This document shows positions 29,372 to 39,850 of a DNA stretch of 64,000 nt, piece after piece (position 1 is the stretch's first letter; each line of letters starts with the position of its first letter). The stretch covers positions 124,001-188,000 of the forward strand of contig NZ_JABEME010000006.1 of NCBI RefSeq assembly GCF_013004645.1. The letters run 5' to 3'. The position numbers and the translations under genes are program-made. A model generated the notes under the pieces. It searched no databases and was not told where the DNA came from. It saw nothing but the letters and a program-made list of their open reading frames with translations. The stretch is from Stenotrophomonas africana (GTDB taxonomy: Bacteria > Pseudomonadota > Gammaproteobacteria > Xanthomonadales > Xanthomonadaceae).

Positions 29372-29389
29372 TCGGAGATGGACGCAGTT

Positions 29390-29451
29390 GCCGGCCAGCG
29401 GCCGGCACTACCGGGTGGATGCAACACGGGTAGTGCCGGCCGCAGGCCGGC
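29390..29451. repeat. GTAG REP dimer (GTAGTGCCGGCC type)
   Basis: Inverted units GCCGGCCAGCGGCCGGCACTAC and GTAGTGCCGGCC(GCA)GGCCGGC, 18 bases apart, form two hairpins after thrC. It may act as a 3' end stabiliser or terminator between thrC and the convergent fnr-like gene. Confidence 0.8.
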
Positions 29452-29473
29452 AACCCCCTAAACCGCAATGCGG

Positions 29474-30226
29474 TCAGATCAACCCTTCACCGGCCAGCGT
29501 GCGCAGCCCGTCCTCGTCGAGGATCTCCACCACGTTCAGGTGGGGCAGGGCGATCAACCCCTGCTGGCGCAGCTTGGTGAAGGTACGGCTGACCGTTTCC
29601 ATGGTCAGGCCCAGATGATCGGCGATGTCGCCACGACCCATCGGCAGCGACACGCGCAGGCCGTCGCCGCCCAGCTTGGCCTCGCGTGCGGCCAGGCGCA
29701 GCAGGAAATCGGCCAGTTTCTCGGCCGGCTGCAGGCGTGCGAGCGCCAGCGCGGCATCCTGTGCGGCATCCAGTTCCTGGCAGGCGCGCTGCAGCAGCTT
29801 GCGCTCCAGGTGCGGGAAGCGGCTGCGAAGCGCCTTCATCTGCGGCAGTGCGACGCGGCACACGCGGCTGTCGGCAATCGCCTCGATGTCGTAACGATGG
29901 TGGTCGCTGCCGCTCAGGCCCAGATAGTCGCCAGGCAGCACGAAGCCGTTGATCTGGCGGCGACCATCCGCCAGGGTGCGCACCAGGCGCAGTGCGCCGG
30001 CGGTCAATGTATAGACATGCTGGCGTTCCTCGCCAGTGCGGGCCAGCGTGCTGCCCATGCTGACCTGCTGTGAAACGGTGACCTGTTCCAGTGCCTGCAC
30101 TTCATCGGGCGACAACGCCGAGCACACCGCAAGGTGGCGAACCGAGCAGTGCAGGCAGTCCAGCGTGATGCAGGACGGCGCGGCGGGATCGTTGGTGGCG
30201 GGCGGAGCGCCGGAAGGCCGTGACAT
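29474..30226 (-). CDS. fnr: FNR/ANR-type oxygen-sensing CRP-family regulator
   Basis: 250 residues: N-terminal cysteine group Cys19, Cys24, Cys27, Cys35, a cyclic-nucleotide-type beta roll (about 40-150, [27 protein letters not shown]), and a helix-turn-helix with recognition helix [13 protein letters not shown]. The E-x-x-S-R recognition pattern is that of FNR, which reads TTGAT-N4-ATCAA. A [4Fe-4S] cluster on these cysteines would sense oxygen; a further cysteine at SRVCRVAL may be the fourth or fifth ligand. Spacing C-x2-C-x7-C differs slightly from E. coli (C-x2-C-x5-C). Convergent with thrC, divergent from hisS. Confidence 0.85.
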   Translation of the reverse strand: MSRPSGAPPATNDPAAPSCITLDCLHCSVRHLAVCSALSPDEVQALEQVTVSQQVSMGSTLARTGEERQHVYTLTAGALRLVRTLADGRRQINGFVLPGDYLGLSGSDHHRYDIEAIADSRVCRVALPQMKALRSRFPHLERKLLQRACQELDAAQDAALALARLQPAEKLADFLLRLAAREAKLGGDGLRVSLPMGRGDIADHLGLTMETVSRTFTKLRQQGLIALPHLNVVEILDEDGLRTLAGEGLI

Positions 30227-30355
30227 GTTGCGGGGGGGCGTATCGCGGGCGGGGGAGGGCCTTATGATACTTCAAGCGGCCGTTCGACCCTGCCCGAGGC
30301 GGGGGCGCTAGAATGTTGCCCCCTCCCACGTCCCGTTCCAGCAGGAGTTCCGCCC

Positions 30356-31753
30356 GTGATCAAGCCCCGTACCCCGCCCGGCACCCTTGAGCTGCTGCCG
30401 CGCGAGCAGATTGCGTTCCAGCGCATGCTGGACGTCATCCGCCGCAACTACGAGCGCTTCGGGTTCCTGCCGGTGGAGACGCCGGTGTTCGAGCTGTCCG
30501 ATGTACTGCTGACCAAGTCCGGTGGCGAGACCGAGCGCCAGGTGTATTTCGTGCAGTCCACCGGCGCGCTGGCCAACGCGGCCGAGTCGGGCGACCGTTC
30601 GCTGCCGGAAATGGCGCTGCGCTTCGACCTGACCGTGCCGCTGGCACGCTACGTGGCCGAGCACGAACACGAACTGACCTTCCCGTTCCGCCGCTACCAG
30701 ATGCAGCGCGTGTATCGCGGCGAGCGCGCCCAGCGCGGTCGCTTCCGCGAGTTCTACCAGTGCGACATCGACGTGATCGGCAAGGACAGCCTGAGCGTGC
30801 GATACGACGCCGAAGTGCTGGCGGTCATCCACGCCGTGTTCTCGGAACTGCGCATTGGTGATTTCAGCATCCAGCTGAACAACCGCAAGCTGATGCGCGG
30901 CTTCTTCGAAAGCCTGGGCGTGGCCGAGGGCGAGCGCCAGCTGGCGGTGCTGCGCGAAGTGGACAAGCTGGACAAACGCGGCCCCGATTACGTGCGCGAG
31001 ACGCTGGTGGGTGAGGGCTTCAACATTCCGGCCGAGCAGGTCGAGAAGATCCTGGCCTTCGTCGCCGTGCGTTCGAAGGGCCACGACGATGCGATGGCTC
31101 AGTTGGACGCGCTGGAAGCAGCGGCGGATTCGTCGGAGACCCTGCGTGCCGGCGTTGCCGAACTGCGCGAAGTGCTGCAGCTGGTGCAGGCGCTGGGCGT
31201 GCCGGAAACCGCGTATTGCCTGAACTTCTCCATTGCGCGCGGCCTGGACTACTACACCGGCACCGTCTACGAGACCACGCTGACCGACCACCCGCAGATC
31301 GGCTCGATCTGCTCGGGCGGCCGTTACGAAGACCTGGCCAGCCACTACAGCAAGTCGAAGCTGCCGGGCGTGGGCATCTCCATCGGCCTGTCGCGCCTGT
31401 TCTGGCAGCTGCGCGAAGCCGGCCTGATCGACGGCATCGAAGCCAGCAGCGTGCAGGCACTGGTGGCGCTGATGGACGAGCAGGGCATGCCGCAGTCGCT
31501 GGACATCGCGCGCCGCCTGCGCGCCGGTGGCATCAACACCGAAGTGCAGATGGAGCCGAAGAAGATCGGCAAGCAGTTCCAGTACGCCGCCAAGGCCGGC
31601 ATCCGCTTCGTGGTGCTGGCCGGCGAGGACGAATTGGCGCGCGGCGTGGTGGCGGTGAAGGACCTGCTGCGCGAACAGCAGTTCGAAGTCTCCCGTGACG
31701 AGCTGGCCAGCACCCTGCTGGTGGAGCTGGAGCAGTCCAGGGCGATGGCGTAA
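30356..31753 (+). CDS. hisS: Histidyl-tRNA synthetase
   Basis: 465 residues, a class II aminoacyl-tRNA synthetase: motif 1 region near [20 protein letters not shown], motif 2 [20 protein letters not shown], histidine-binding [12 protein letters not shown] and motif 3 [12 protein letters not shown], then an anticodon-binding domain. It starts at GTG 30356 with CAGGAG 8 bases upstream. Its TAA overlaps the ATG of a small lipoprotein gene. Confidence 0.95.
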   Translation: MIKPRTPPGTLELLPREQIAFQRMLDVIRRNYERFGFLPVETPVFELSDVLLTKSGGETERQVYFVQSTGALANAAESGDRSLPEMALRFDLTVPLARYVAEHEHELTFPFRRYQMQRVYRGERAQRGRFREFYQCDIDVIGKDSLSVRYDAEVLAVIHAVFSELRIGDFSIQLNNRKLMRGFFESLGVAEGERQLAVLREVDKLDKRGPDYVRETLVGEGFNIPAEQVEKILAFVAVRSKGHDDAMAQLDALEAAADSSETLRAGVAELREVLQLVQALGVPETAYCLNFSIARGLDYYTGTVYETTLTDHPQIGSICSGGRYEDLASHYSKSKLPGVGISIGLSRLFWQLREAGLIDGIEASSVQALVALMDEQGMPQSLDIARRLRAGGINTEVQMEPKKIGKQFQYAAKAGIRFVVLAGEDELARGVVAVKDLLREQQFEVSRDELASTLLVELEQSRAMA

Positions 31754-32046
31754 TGCGGGCCGCCGCAGGGGCGCTGTGCGTGCTCCTGCTGGCGGGCTGC
31801 CAGAGCGACCCGATGCTGCGCAGTGCACGGATCGGTCCGGCGCAGTACCGGCTGCAGGTTGATCGCTGCCACGTGATCGACCGCGCGCAGCTGGAGGGTG
31901 ACCTGCAGGCCCTGGCCTCGCGCAGGTGTCCCGCGGGTGTGGGGTCACTGGAGAACATCCAGCCCCTACCGAGCCGGCAGGGCAGCCTGTTCGGTGAATG
32001 CCTGCGCCGCGGAGCGCTGCAGGCCGAGGTGCGCTGCCTGCCCTGA
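31753..32046 (+). CDS. Small putative lipoprotein of unknown function
   Basis: 97 residues with a signal peptide ending in a canonical lipobox LLAGC (Cys16). The mature part has four cysteines (DRCHVI, RRCPAG, GECLRR, VRCLP), which could form disulfides. It is translationally coupled to hisS (TAATG overlap) and followed by a terminator, so it is the last gene of that transcript. No family recognised. Confidence 0.7.
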   Translation: MRAAAGALCVLLLAGCQSDPMLRSARIGPAQYRLQVDRCHVIDRAQLEGDLQALASRRCPAGVGSLENIQPLPSRQGSLFGECLRRGALQAEVRCLP

Positions 32047-32075
32047 GTCGGGCCAGATTGTTGATTTGAAAGCAG

Positions 32076-32107
32076 AACGCCCGCCTTTCGGTGGGCGTTT
32101 TGCGTTT
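32076..32107 (+). terminator. Rho-independent terminator after hisS-lipoprotein
   Basis: AACGCCCGCC and GGTGGGCGTT form a 10-bp stem with one G-T pair and a TTTC loop, followed by a T-rich tail (ttgcgttt). Confidence 0.85.
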
Positions 32108-32119
32108 GTGGATAACAGC

Positions 32120-32142
32120 AGTCGAGCATGGCTCGACTCTAC
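32120..32142. repeat. SMAG-type REP monomer
   Basis: AGTCGAGCATGGCTCGACTCTAC, a single GTAG hairpin (reverse orientation), just past the hisS terminator. Confidence 0.75.
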
Positions 32143-32267
32143 AAAAGCCGGTTCCGATCCGATCCATGCTGTTCTGACAACCTGCAGAAAACCAGCTTCT
32201 GCTGTTGCTCTGGCTCTTGCCTCTGCGGGTGCAGGGCGGCCGCCCTGCCGTAACCCCAACCCACGAT

Positions 32268-32297
32268 TTGACGCACTGCGCAAGAATGCGCTAATGT
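32268..32297 (+). promoter_or_regulatory. Promoter of the TrpR-like gene/his region
   Basis: TTGACG (32268-32273) and TAATGT (32292-32297) with an 18-base spacer. The -10 box overlaps the palindromic operator, so a bound repressor would block polymerase. Confidence 0.65.
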
Positions 32298-32316
32298 ACT
32301 AACGCGCTATTACATT
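32293..32316. promoter_or_regulatory. TrpR-like palindromic operator
   Basis: A 24-bp imperfect palindrome with AATGTA and TACATT ends and a TA...TA core around ACGCGC; 20 of 24 positions are symmetric. It covers the -10 box and lies just before a TrpR-family gene and the his operon. Confidence 0.7.
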
Positions 32317-32335
32317 GATGCATGGAAACGACCCC

Positions 32336-32644
32336 GTGAAAGCCCGCCCCGAGATTGCCGCCAAAGACCCGAAGGCCGACCTGGAAGCCCTGGCCCAAGC
32401 CTTTGCCGCCCTGCGCGAGCCGGAACAGGTCGAGGCCTTCCTGCGTGATCTGTGCACCCCGGCCGAGCTGGAAGCCATGGCCGACCGCTGGAAGGTGGTG
32501 CCGCTGCTGCAGCAGGGTGTGCCGTACCGCGAGATCCACGAGCGCACCGGCGTCAGCGTGACCACCACCGGACGGGTGGCGCGAACGCTTGAGCATGGCC
32601 ATCGAGGCTATGCCGCCGCCATCGACCGCCTTGCTTCGCGCTGA
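32336..32644 (+). CDS. TrpR-family regulator (YerC/YecD-like), likely histidine-pathway repressor
   Basis: About 102 residues, all-helical, with the Trp-repressor fold signature: [27 protein letters not shown] followed by helix-turn-helix [23 protein letters not shown]. It differs from E. coli TrpR and fits the YerC/YecD branch, members of which have been proposed as histidine-responsive repressors (HisR). The start is uncertain: TTG 32315 and ATG 32318 touch the operator, and GTG 32336 has a weak GGAAA upstream. The hisG ATG lies 34 bases after its stop, so it is probably the first gene of the his operon. Confidence 0.8.
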   Translation: MKARPEIAAKDPKADLEALAQAFAALREPEQVEAFLRDLCTPAELEAMADRWKVVPLLQQGVPYREIHERTGVSVTTTGRVARTLEHGHRGYAAAIDRLASR

Positions 32645-32678
32645 TCCGCGCCCCGTTCCGAACTTCGAGACCTCCTCC

Positions 32679-33590
32679 ATGAGTGCAACCCAGGCAGCGC
32701 CGGCACGAGACCGGCTGCGTATCGCCATCCAGAAGAGTGGCCGCTTGGCCGAGCCCGCCCGCAACCTGCTCAGCGCCTGTGGCCTGAGCTGGCGCGAAAG
32801 CCGCGACAAATTGTTCTGCTACGGCGAGTCGCTTCCGGTGGACCTGCTGCTGGTGCGCGACGACGACATCCCCGGCCTGATCGCTGACGGCGTCTGCGAC
32901 CTCGGCATCGTCGGCCGCAACGAGCTGGACGAGCAGGCCGCGGCACGCCGTCAGATCGGCCTGCCTGACGCCTACCAGGCGCTGCGCGGGCTGGGCTTCG
33001 GCCAGTGCCGGCTGATGCTGGCGGTGCCCGAGGAATGGCAGTGGCAGGGTCCGGCGCAGCTGGCCGGCACCCGCATCGCCACCAGCTACCCGGCCATCCT
33101 CAAGCAGTGGCTGGCCGAGCAGGGCGTGGACGCACAGGTGGTCGAGCTGTCCGGTTCGGTGGAAATCGCCCCGCGCCTGGGCACCGCCGACCTCATCTGT
33201 GATCTGGTGTCCAGCGGCGCCACCCTGCGCGCAAATCAGCTGACCCCGGTGCACAACCTGCTCGACAGCGAGGCGGTGCTGGCCGGCGCGGTGCGCGTGC
33301 CGGATGACGCACGCGCATCGCTGCGCGCGATGCTGCTGCGCCGCCTCGACGGCGTGGTGCAGCGCCAGGACCGCAAGCTGCTGATGTTCCGTGCCAGCGA
33401 GGACCGCGTCGACGCGCTGGCGCAGCTGCTGGTCGATGCCGAGCCGCTGGTGCGGCTGCCGGCCGATGGCGGCGCGCTGCGCCTGCAGACCATGTGCCCC
33501 GGCCCGCTGAGCTGGCAGCGCATGGAAGAACTCGAGCGCGCTGGCGCGCAGGGCCTGATGGTGTTGAGCGTGGAGCGGTCGCTGGCATGA
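32679..33590 (+). CDS. hisG: ATP phosphoribosyltransferase (long form)
   Basis: 303 residues: [19 protein letters not shown] at the start, [13 protein letters not shown], the PRPP loop [28 protein letters not shown], and a C-terminal ACT-like domain ([10 protein letters not shown]), making it the long hexameric, histidine-inhibited form that needs no HisZ. It catalyses the first committed step of histidine synthesis. I chose ATG 32679; an overlapping start at 32589 would lie inside the regulator gene. Confidence 0.95.
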   Translation: MSATQAAPARDRLRIAIQKSGRLAEPARNLLSACGLSWRESRDKLFCYGESLPVDLLLVRDDDIPGLIADGVCDLGIVGRNELDEQAAARRQIGLPDAYQALRGLGFGQCRLMLAVPEEWQWQGPAQLAGTRIATSYPAILKQWLAEQGVDAQVVELSGSVEIAPRLGTADLICDLVSSGATLRANQLTPVHNLLDSEAVLAGAVRVPDDARASLRAMLLRRLDGVVQRQDRKLLMFRASEDRVDALAQLLVDAEPLVRLPADGGALRLQTMCPGPLSWQRMEELERAGAQGLMVLSVERSLA

Positions 33591-34882
33591 ACCGTCTGAT
33601 CTGGTCCCGACTTGATGAGACCGCGCGCAGCGCGGCGCTGACCCGCCCGGTGCAGACCGTGGCGCAGCAGACCCGCGACGCGGTGGCGACGCTGATTGCA
33701 CAGGTGCGCACACAGGGCGACGACGCGCTGCGCGCGATCACCGCGCGCTTCGATGGTGTCGAGCTGTCGTCCTTTGAAGTGAGCGAAGCCGAGTTTGCCG
33801 CGGCGGAAGCTGCGGTGCCGGCTGAGTTGCGCCAGGCCATGGTGGAAGCTGCCGAACGCATCGCGCGTTTCCACGCCGCCGGCATGGGGACGGGGTATGC
33901 GGTGGAAACCGCACCGGGGGTGGTCTGCGAGCGCATGCTGCGTCCGATCGGCCGTGTGGGCCTGTATGTGCCGGCGGGCAGCGCACCGCTGCCGTCCACC
34001 GCGCTGATGCTGGGTGTTCCCGCACGGCTGGCCGGCTGCCCGCAGGTGGTGCTGTGTACGCCGCCGCGCGCCGACGGCACGGCCGATCCGGCGGTGCTGG
34101 TGGCCGCGCGGTTGACCGGGGTGCAGCGCGTGTTCAAGCTGGGCGGTGCCCAGGCCATCGCCGCGATGGCCTACGGCACGGCCAGCATTCCGGCCTGTGA
34201 CAAGCTGTTCGGGCCCGGCAACAGCTTCGTCACCGAAGCCAAGCAGCAGGTCGCACAGGATGGCGCGGCCGCCATCGACATGCCGGCCGGCCCCTCCGAA
34301 GTGCTGGTGATTGCCGATGCCGGCGCCAATCCGGCGTTCGTCGCCGCCGACCTGCTGTCGCAGGCCGAGCACGGCCCGGATTCTCAGGTTCTGCTGCTGA
34401 CCGACGATGCCGCGATGCTGGCGGCGGTCGAGGCCGAAGTGGAGCGCCAGGTGGCCTTGCTGCCGCGCCAGCAGATCGCACGCCAAGCGCTATCGGCCTC
34501 GCTGCTGATCCAGGTCGATTCGTTGGACGAAGCCTTCGCGATCAGCAACCGCTATGCGCCAGAGCACCTGATCCTGGCGCTGCGTGATCCGCGTGCGTGG
34601 CTGGACAAGGTGCAGGCGGCCGGCTCGGTGTTCCTGGGTGATTACACCCCCGAGGCACTGGGCGACTACTGCAGCGGCACCAACCACGTGCTGCCTACCG
34701 CCGGTGCCGCACGTGCCTACAGCGGTGTCAGCGTGGCCAGTTTCCAGAACCTGATCAGCGTGCAGAGCGCCAGCGCCGCCGGCCTGGCAGCGATCGGCGG
34801 CTGCGCGCGCATCATCGCCAGCGCCGAAGGCCTGGATGCACATGAACGTGCGGTCGCAGTGCGCATGGAGGTGGCTGCATGA
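33587..34882 (+). CDS. hisD: Histidinol dehydrogenase
   Basis: 431 residues: [33 protein letters not shown] (NAD region), [30 protein letters not shown], and the catalytic/zinc segment [12 protein letters not shown]. It oxidises histidinol to histidine in two steps. ATGA overlap with hisG. Confidence 0.95.
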   Translation: MNRLIWSRLDETARSAALTRPVQTVAQQTRDAVATLIAQVRTQGDDALRAITARFDGVELSSFEVSEAEFAAAEAAVPAELRQAMVEAAERIARFHAAGMGTGYAVETAPGVVCERMLRPIGRVGLYVPAGSAPLPSTALMLGVPARLAGCPQVVLCTPPRADGTADPAVLVAARLTGVQRVFKLGGAQAIAAMAYGTASIPACDKLFGPGNSFVTEAKQQVAQDGAAAIDMPAGPSEVLVIADAGANPAFVAADLLSQAEHGPDSQVLLLTDDAAMLAAVEAEVERQVALLPRQQIARQALSASLLIQVDSLDEAFAISNRYAPEHLILALRDPRAWLDKVQAAGSVFLGDYTPEALGDYCSGTNHVLPTAGAARAYSGVSVASFQNLISVQSASAAGLAAIGGCARIIASAEGLDAHERAVAVRMEVAA

Positions 34883-35973
34883 GCGCGGCTATCGATGATG
34901 TGCTGGCACTGGTGCGTCCGGATCTGCAGACGTTCGCCGGCTACAGCTCGGCGCGCAGTGCGGCGGTGCAGGGCGAGGTCTGGTTGAATGCCAATGAGTC
35001 GGCCTGGGCCAATCCGGCTGATGTGGCGGGCAACAGCCGGCGCTATCCGGAACCGCAGCCGTTGGCGTTGCGTGAGGGCCTGGCGGCTCTGTACGGCGTG
35101 ACGCCGCCGCAGCTGCTGGTCGGCCGCGGCAGCGACGAAGCCATTGATCTGCTGGTGCGCGCCCTGTGCGTGCCGGGCCGCGATGGCGTGCTGGTCACGC
35201 CGCCGGTGTTCGGCATGTATGCGGTCTGCGCGCGCCTGCAGGGCGCCGCATTGATTGAAGTGCCCCTGGTGGACAGCGAGGACGGCCTGCGCGCTGATCT
35301 GGATGCGGTGATCGACACCGCCAAGGCGCGCAATGCCAAGCTGGTGTTCCTGTGCGCACCGTCGAACCCGGCCGGCAGTGACATCGCTCTGGAGGAGGTC
35401 GAACGCGTGGCCACCGCGCTGCGCGGGCAGGCACTGGTGGTGGTGGACGAGGCCTATGTCGAGTACGCGCAGCGTGCGTCGGCGACCACGCTGCTGGCCG
35501 CGCACGCCAATCTGGCAGTGCTGCGCACGTTGTCGAAGGCGCACGCACTTGCGGCCGCGCGCATCGGCACCCTGATCGCCGCGCCGGAACTGATTGCCGT
35601 ACTGCGCCGTTGCCAGGCGCCGTACCCGGTGCCGACCCCGTGCGCCGAGCTGGCCGTGCAGGCGCTGCAGCCGGCCGCACTGGCACGTACCGCCGAGCGC
35701 GTGGCGACGGTCATCGCCGAGCGCGAACGCCTGTTCGCTGCGCTGCCGGGCCTGCCCGGCGTGCGCCGGGTGTATGCCTCGGCCGGCAACTACCTGCTGG
35801 TCCGCTTCACTGATGCGCAGGCAGCGTTCGACACCTTGCTGGATGCCGGTGTGGTGGTACGCGACCAGCGCGCCGCGCCGCAGCTGGGTGATGCACTGCG
35901 CATCAGTATCGGCAGCCCCGAAGAGAATGACCGCGTGCTTGCGGCCCTGTCGGCGCGGAGGGCCGCAGCATGA
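34879..35973 (+). CDS. hisC: Histidinol-phosphate aminotransferase
   Basis: 364 residues, fold-type I PLP enzyme: LNANESAW near the start, [35 protein letters not shown], and PLP lysine Lys220 ([15 protein letters not shown]). It converts imidazole acetol phosphate to histidinol phosphate. Overlaps hisD and hisB by ATGA. Confidence 0.95.
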   Translation: MSAAIDDVLALVRPDLQTFAGYSSARSAAVQGEVWLNANESAWANPADVAGNSRRYPEPQPLALREGLAALYGVTPPQLLVGRGSDEAIDLLVRALCVPGRDGVLVTPPVFGMYAVCARLQGAALIEVPLVDSEDGLRADLDAVIDTAKARNAKLVFLCAPSNPAGSDIALEEVERVATALRGQALVVVDEAYVEYAQRASATTLLAAHANLAVLRTLSKAHALAAARIGTLIAAPELIAVLRRCQAPYPVPTPCAELAVQALQPAALARTAERVATVIAERERLFAALPGLPGVRRVYASAGNYLLVRFTDAQAAFDTLLDAGVVVRDQRAAPQLGDALRISIGSPEENDRVLAALSARRAAA

Positions 35974-37043
35974 CCCCGATCCTGTTCATCGACCGCGACG
36001 GTACCCTCATCGAGGAGCCGTCCGACTTCCAGATCGACGCCTACGAAAAGCTGCGCTTCGTGCCACAGGTGATCCCGGCGCTGCTGAAGCTGCGCGACGC
36101 CGGCTATCAGTTCGTGATCGTCACCAATCAGGATGGCCTCGGCAGCGACAGCTACCCGCGCGCCAGCTTCGATGGCCCCAACGACCTGATGCTGCAGATC
36201 TTCGAAAGCCAGGGCATCACTTTCCGTGACGTGCTGATCGACTGCAGCTGGCCGCAGGACAACGCGCCGACCCGCAAGCCGGGCATCGGCCTGATGACCG
36301 CCTACCTGCAGGACCGCAGCATCGACTGGGCGCGCTCGGGCATGGTCGGTGACCGCATCACCGACCTGCAGTTCGCTGACAACCTCAACATCCGAGGCTT
36401 CCAGCTGCGCACCGAACAGTTTGGTGGCGAGTGGGACTGGCCGGGCATCGCCCATGTGCTGGCCGATGCGCCGCGTACCGCAGTGGTCCAGCGCAACACG
36501 AAAGAGACGAAGATCCGCGTCGAACTGGATCTGGACCGCGCCGGTGATGCGCGCATCGCCACCGGACTGCCGTTCTTCGACCACATGCTGGAACAGATCG
36601 GCAAGCACGGCGGGTTCGCGCTGGACATCCAGGCCGAGGGCGACCTGCACATCGACGAGCACCACACCATCGAAGACACCGGTCTCGCATTGGGCCAGGC
36701 GCTGCGCGAGGCGCTGGGCGACAAGCGCGGCATCGGCCGCTACGGCTTCACCCTGCCGATGGACGAGACGCTGGCCAGCGCTGCGCTGGACTTCAGTGGC
36801 CGCCCGTACTTCGTGTTCGAGGGCGAGTTCAAGCGCGAGCGCGTGGGCGACATGCCGACCGAGCTGGTGCCGCACTTCTTCCGTTCGCTGTGTGATGCCA
36901 GCGGGTTGAACCTCAACCTGCAGGTACGCGGTGACAACGATCACCACAAGGTGGAAGCCTGCTTCAAGGCCTTGGCCCGCGCACTGCGTCCGGCGCTGGC
37001 CCGCCAGGGCACGGCGCTGCCTTCCACCAAGGGGGCGCTGTGA
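35970..37043 (+). CDS. hisB: Bifunctional histidinol-phosphatase/imidazoleglycerol-phosphate dehydratase
   Basis: 357 residues: an N-terminal HAD phosphatase ([12 protein letters not shown], then [18 protein letters not shown]) and a C-terminal IGPD domain ([55 protein letters not shown]), whose His and Glu residues bind manganese. Steps 6 and 8 of histidine synthesis are thus fused, as in other gammaproteobacteria. Confidence 0.95.
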   Translation: MTPILFIDRDGTLIEEPSDFQIDAYEKLRFVPQVIPALLKLRDAGYQFVIVTNQDGLGSDSYPRASFDGPNDLMLQIFESQGITFRDVLIDCSWPQDNAPTRKPGIGLMTAYLQDRSIDWARSGMVGDRITDLQFADNLNIRGFQLRTEQFGGEWDWPGIAHVLADAPRTAVVQRNTKETKIRVELDLDRAGDARIATGLPFFDHMLEQIGKHGGFALDIQAEGDLHIDEHHTIEDTGLALGQALREALGDKRGIGRYGFTLPMDETLASAALDFSGRPYFVFEGEFKRERVGDMPTELVPHFFRSLCDASGLNLNLQVRGDNDHHKVEACFKALARALRPALARQGTALPSTKGAL

Positions 37044-37642
37044 GCGACGTTGCGCTGATCGATGCCGGCGGCGCCAACCTGGGCTCGGTGCGCTACGCAT
37101 TGGAGCGCCTGGGTGCGACGGTGCGGCTGGTGCGCGATGCGGACGGCCTGGTCGGTGCGCAGCGGGTGATCCTGCCCGGCGTCGGCGCGGCCGGTCCCGG
37201 CATGCAGCGCCTGCACGCGCAGGGGCTGGTGGAACCGTTGCAGCGGCTGGAAGTGCCGCTGATGGGTATCTGCCTGGGCATGCAGCTGCTGTTCGAACGC
37301 TCCGAGGAAGCCGGCGTGGAAACGCTGGGGCTGATTCCCGGCGTGGTGCGCAGGCTGGTACCGGCCTGCGGCATCCGCGTGCCGCACATGGGCTGGAACC
37401 GCCTGCTGCCGCTACGCGAATCGCTGTTGCTGCAAGGCGTGCCGGAACGCGCCAGCGCCTACTTCGTGCACAGCTATGCGGCGCCGCTGAATACCCATAC
37501 CGTCGCTGCCTGCGACCACGGTGGCCTGTTCACCGCCGTGGTGGAGCAGGGGCGTTACTACGGCGCACAGTTCCATCCCGAGCGCTCCGGCGAGACCGGT
37601 TCGCTGATGCTGCGCAACTTCCTCGAGGGCACTGCTGCATGA
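37040..37642 (+). CDS. hisH: Imidazole glycerol phosphate synthase, glutaminase subunit
   Basis: 200 residues, class I glutamine amidotransferase: [13 protein letters not shown] (oxyanion region), nucleophile Cys78 ([10 protein letters not shown]) and His/Glu pair in [10 protein letters not shown]. It feeds ammonia to HisF. It starts at GTG with GTGA overlap to hisB. Confidence 0.95.
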   Translation: MSDVALIDAGGANLGSVRYALERLGATVRLVRDADGLVGAQRVILPGVGAAGPGMQRLHAQGLVEPLQRLEVPLMGICLGMQLLFERSEEAGVETLGLIPGVVRRLVPACGIRVPHMGWNRLLPLRESLLLQGVPERASAYFVHSYAAPLNTHTVAACDHGGLFTAVVEQGRYYGAQFHPERSGETGSLMLRNFLEGTAA

Positions 37643-38373
37643 GTTTCATCGTCTACCCCGCGCTGGATATCCGTGATGGCCGCGTGGTGCGGCTACGCCA
37701 GGGCGACTACGCGCAGGAAACCTCCTATGGGGATGACCCTCTGCCGCGCGCGCAGGCCTTTGCCGCGCGGGGTGCGCAGTGGATGCATCTGGTCGACCTG
37801 GATGCCGCACGCGCCGGTGGCTACACCCTGGCGCCGCTGTTGGCATCCATTCGTGCGCAGACCCCGCTGCAGGTGCAGACCGGCGGTGGCGTGCGCGGCC
37901 GCGACGATGTAGCGCGCATCCTCGACGCTGGCGCCCACCGCGTGGTGGTCGGTTCACTGGCCGTGCGCCGCCCCGATGAGGTGGTGGGCTGGCTGGAAGA
38001 ATTCGGCGCCGAGCGCATCACGATTGCGCTGGACGCGCGCCAGGACGCACAGGGGCAGTGGCAGTTGCCGGTGCACGGCTGGACCGAGAACGCCGGGGTG
38101 ACCCTGGATGACCTGGCCCGGCGCTACGCGCGCGCCGGCATGCGCCACCTGCTGTGCACCGACATCGCCCGCGACGGCATGCTGGCCGGGCCCAACATCA
38201 GCCTCTACCAGCAACTGTCGGCGCTGCTGCCGGGCGTGGCGGTGCAGGCCTCCGGCGGCATCCGCAACGTGGCCGATGTGGCCGAAGCGCGACATGTGGG
38301 CTGCGGCGGCGCGATCCTCGGCAAGGCGCTGCTGGAGCAGCGCATGGACCTGGCGGAGGCGCTGGCATGTTGA
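37639..38373 (+). CDS. hisA: ProFAR isomerase
   Basis: 244 residues, a TIM barrel with the HisA phosphate-binding repeats: [60 protein letters not shown] and [12 protein letters not shown]. The catalytic Asp pair is at LDIRDG and TDIARDG. It isomerises ProFAR to PRFAR, the HisF substrate. ATGA overlap with hisH. Confidence 0.95.
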   Translation: MSFIVYPALDIRDGRVVRLRQGDYAQETSYGDDPLPRAQAFAARGAQWMHLVDLDAARAGGYTLAPLLASIRAQTPLQVQTGGGVRGRDDVARILDAGAHRVVVGSLAVRRPDEVVGWLEEFGAERITIALDARQDAQGQWQLPVHGWTENAGVTLDDLARRYARAGMRHLLCTDIARDGMLAGPNISLYQQLSALLPGVAVQASGGIRNVADVAEARHVGCGGAILGKALLEQRMDLAEALAC

Positions 38374-39143
38374 GCCGGCGCATCATTCCGTGCCTGGATG
38401 TGCGCGATGGTCGCGTGGTCAAGGGTGTGCGCTTCCGCGACCATGTCGACATGGGCGACATCGCCGAGCTGGCGCAGCGCTACCGCGACCAGGGTGCCGA
38501 CGAGCTGGTGTTCTATGACATCGGCGCCAGCCCCGAGGCGCGCTCGGTGGACGTCGCCTGGATCGAGCGCATCGCGCGGCTGATCGACATTCCGTTCTGC
38601 GTGGCCGGTGGCATCGACAGCGTGGAAACCGCGCGCCGCGTGCTGTTCGCCGGTGCCGACAAGGTGTCGATCAACTCGCCCGCGTTGGGCCGTCCCGAAC
38701 TGATCACCGAACTGGCCGACGAGTTCGGCGTGCAGTGCGTGGTGGTCGGTGTCGATTCGGTACGCGAGACCGATGGCCAGTGGCGGGTGCGCCGTTTCAG
38801 TGGCGACCCGGACAAGACCCAGGCGGTGCCGCTGCGCACGCTGGACTGGATCGTCGAAGCGCAGCGCCGTGGCGCCGGCGAAATCGTGTTGAACTGCATG
38901 GACAGCGACGGCGTGCGCCGTGGCTACGACGTCGTGCAGCTGCAGCAGGCGCGGGCACTCTGCCAGGTGCCGCTGATCGCCTCCGGTGGCGCCGGTGCGA
39001 TGGAGCACTTTGCCGAGGCCTTCGACCAGGCCGATGTGGATGGCGCGCTGGCGGCCAGTGTGTTCCACAGGGGCGCCATCGCCATTCCGGAATTGAAGCG
39101 CTACCTGCGCGGACAGCAGATCGAGGTGCGGGATGTCTATTGA
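38367..39143 (+). CDS. hisF: Imidazole glycerol phosphate synthase, cyclase subunit
   Basis: 258 residues, TIM barrel homologous to His[57 protein letters not shown] and [15 protein letters not shown]. It forms the synthase with HisH. The start overlaps the hisA end by 7 bases. Confidence 0.95.
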   Translation: MLSRRIIPCLDVRDGRVVKGVRFRDHVDMGDIAELAQRYRDQGADELVFYDIGASPEARSVDVAWIERIARLIDIPFCVAGGIDSVETARRVLFAGADKVSINSPALGRPELITELADEFGVQCVVVGVDSVRETDGQWRVRRFSGDPDKTQAVPLRTLDWIVEAQRRGAGEIVLNCMDSDGVRRGYDVVQLQQARALCQVPLIASGGAGAMEHFAEAFDQADVDGALAASVFHRGAIAIPELKRYLRGQQIEVRDVY

Positions 39144-39753
39144 AGTCAGGCCGTCGTTGGACGCATTGCAGGCACTTGACTGGGCCAAGGGTGACGGCCT
39201 GCTGCCGGCGGTGGTGCAGGATGCCGATACCCTGCAGGTGCTGATGCTGGGCTATGTCAGTGCTGAATCGCTGGCGGCCACGCTCGCCATCGGCCATATG
39301 ACCTTTTTCAGTCGCAGCAAGCAGCGGTTGTGGACCAAGGGCGAGCAGTCCGGCAACGTGCTGGTGGTGCAGTCGATCAGTGTCGACTGCGATGCCGACA
39401 CGCTGCTGGTGATGGCACGGCCGGCCGGGCCGACCTGTCACACCGGTGCGGAGAGCTGCTTCGATGGCGCGCCGAAGGACTTCCTGGGCGGGCTGGGCCA
39501 ACTGGTAGCGATGCGCGAGGCGCAGCGACCACCGGGCAGCTACACCACGAGCCTGTTCGAGGGTGGTATCCGCCGCATCGCGCAGAAGGTGGGCGAGGAG
39601 GGCGTGGAGACCGCATTGGCCGCCGTGGCGCAGGATGATGAGGCGTTGCTGGGCGAGGCGTCGGACCTGTTGTTCCACCTGCTGGTGCTGCTGCGCGCGC
39701 GCGGGCTGTCGCTGGAGGATGCGCGGGCGGTGCTGGAAAAGCGCCATCGTTGA
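39133..39753 (+). CDS. hisI: Bifunctional phosphoribosyl-AMP cyclohydrolase/phosphoribosyl-ATP pyrophosphatase
   Basis: 206 residues: HisI half ([56 protein letters not shown] with zinc cysteines) and HisE half ([37 protein letters not shown]). It runs steps 2 and 3 of the pathway. It overlaps hisF by 11 bases and ends the operon; a SMAG hairpin follows 43 bases later. Confidence 0.95.
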   Translation: MSIEVRPSLDALQALDWAKGDGLLPAVVQDADTLQVLMLGYVSAESLAATLAIGHMTFFSRSKQRLWTKGEQSGNVLVVQSISVDCDADTLLVMARPAGPTCHTGAESCFDGAPKDFLGGLGQLVAMREAQRPPGSYTTSLFEGGIRRIAQKVGEEGVETALAAVAQDDEALLGEASDLLFHLLVLLRARGLSLEDARAVLEKRHR

Positions 39754-39795
39754 GGGAGGCGTGGGACCAATGGTCCGCACCTGCCTCTGCAATGC

Positions 39796-39818
39796 AGCCG
39801 AGCGTGGCTCGGCTCTAC
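39796..39818. repeat. SMAG-type REP monomer
   Basis: AGCCGAGCGTGGCTCGGCTCTAC, a GTAG hairpin in reverse orientation between hisI and the phosphoesterase gene. Confidence 0.75.
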
Positions 39819-39850
39819 AATAGGCGGTCTTCTTCTTTCCCGGACCGCCC

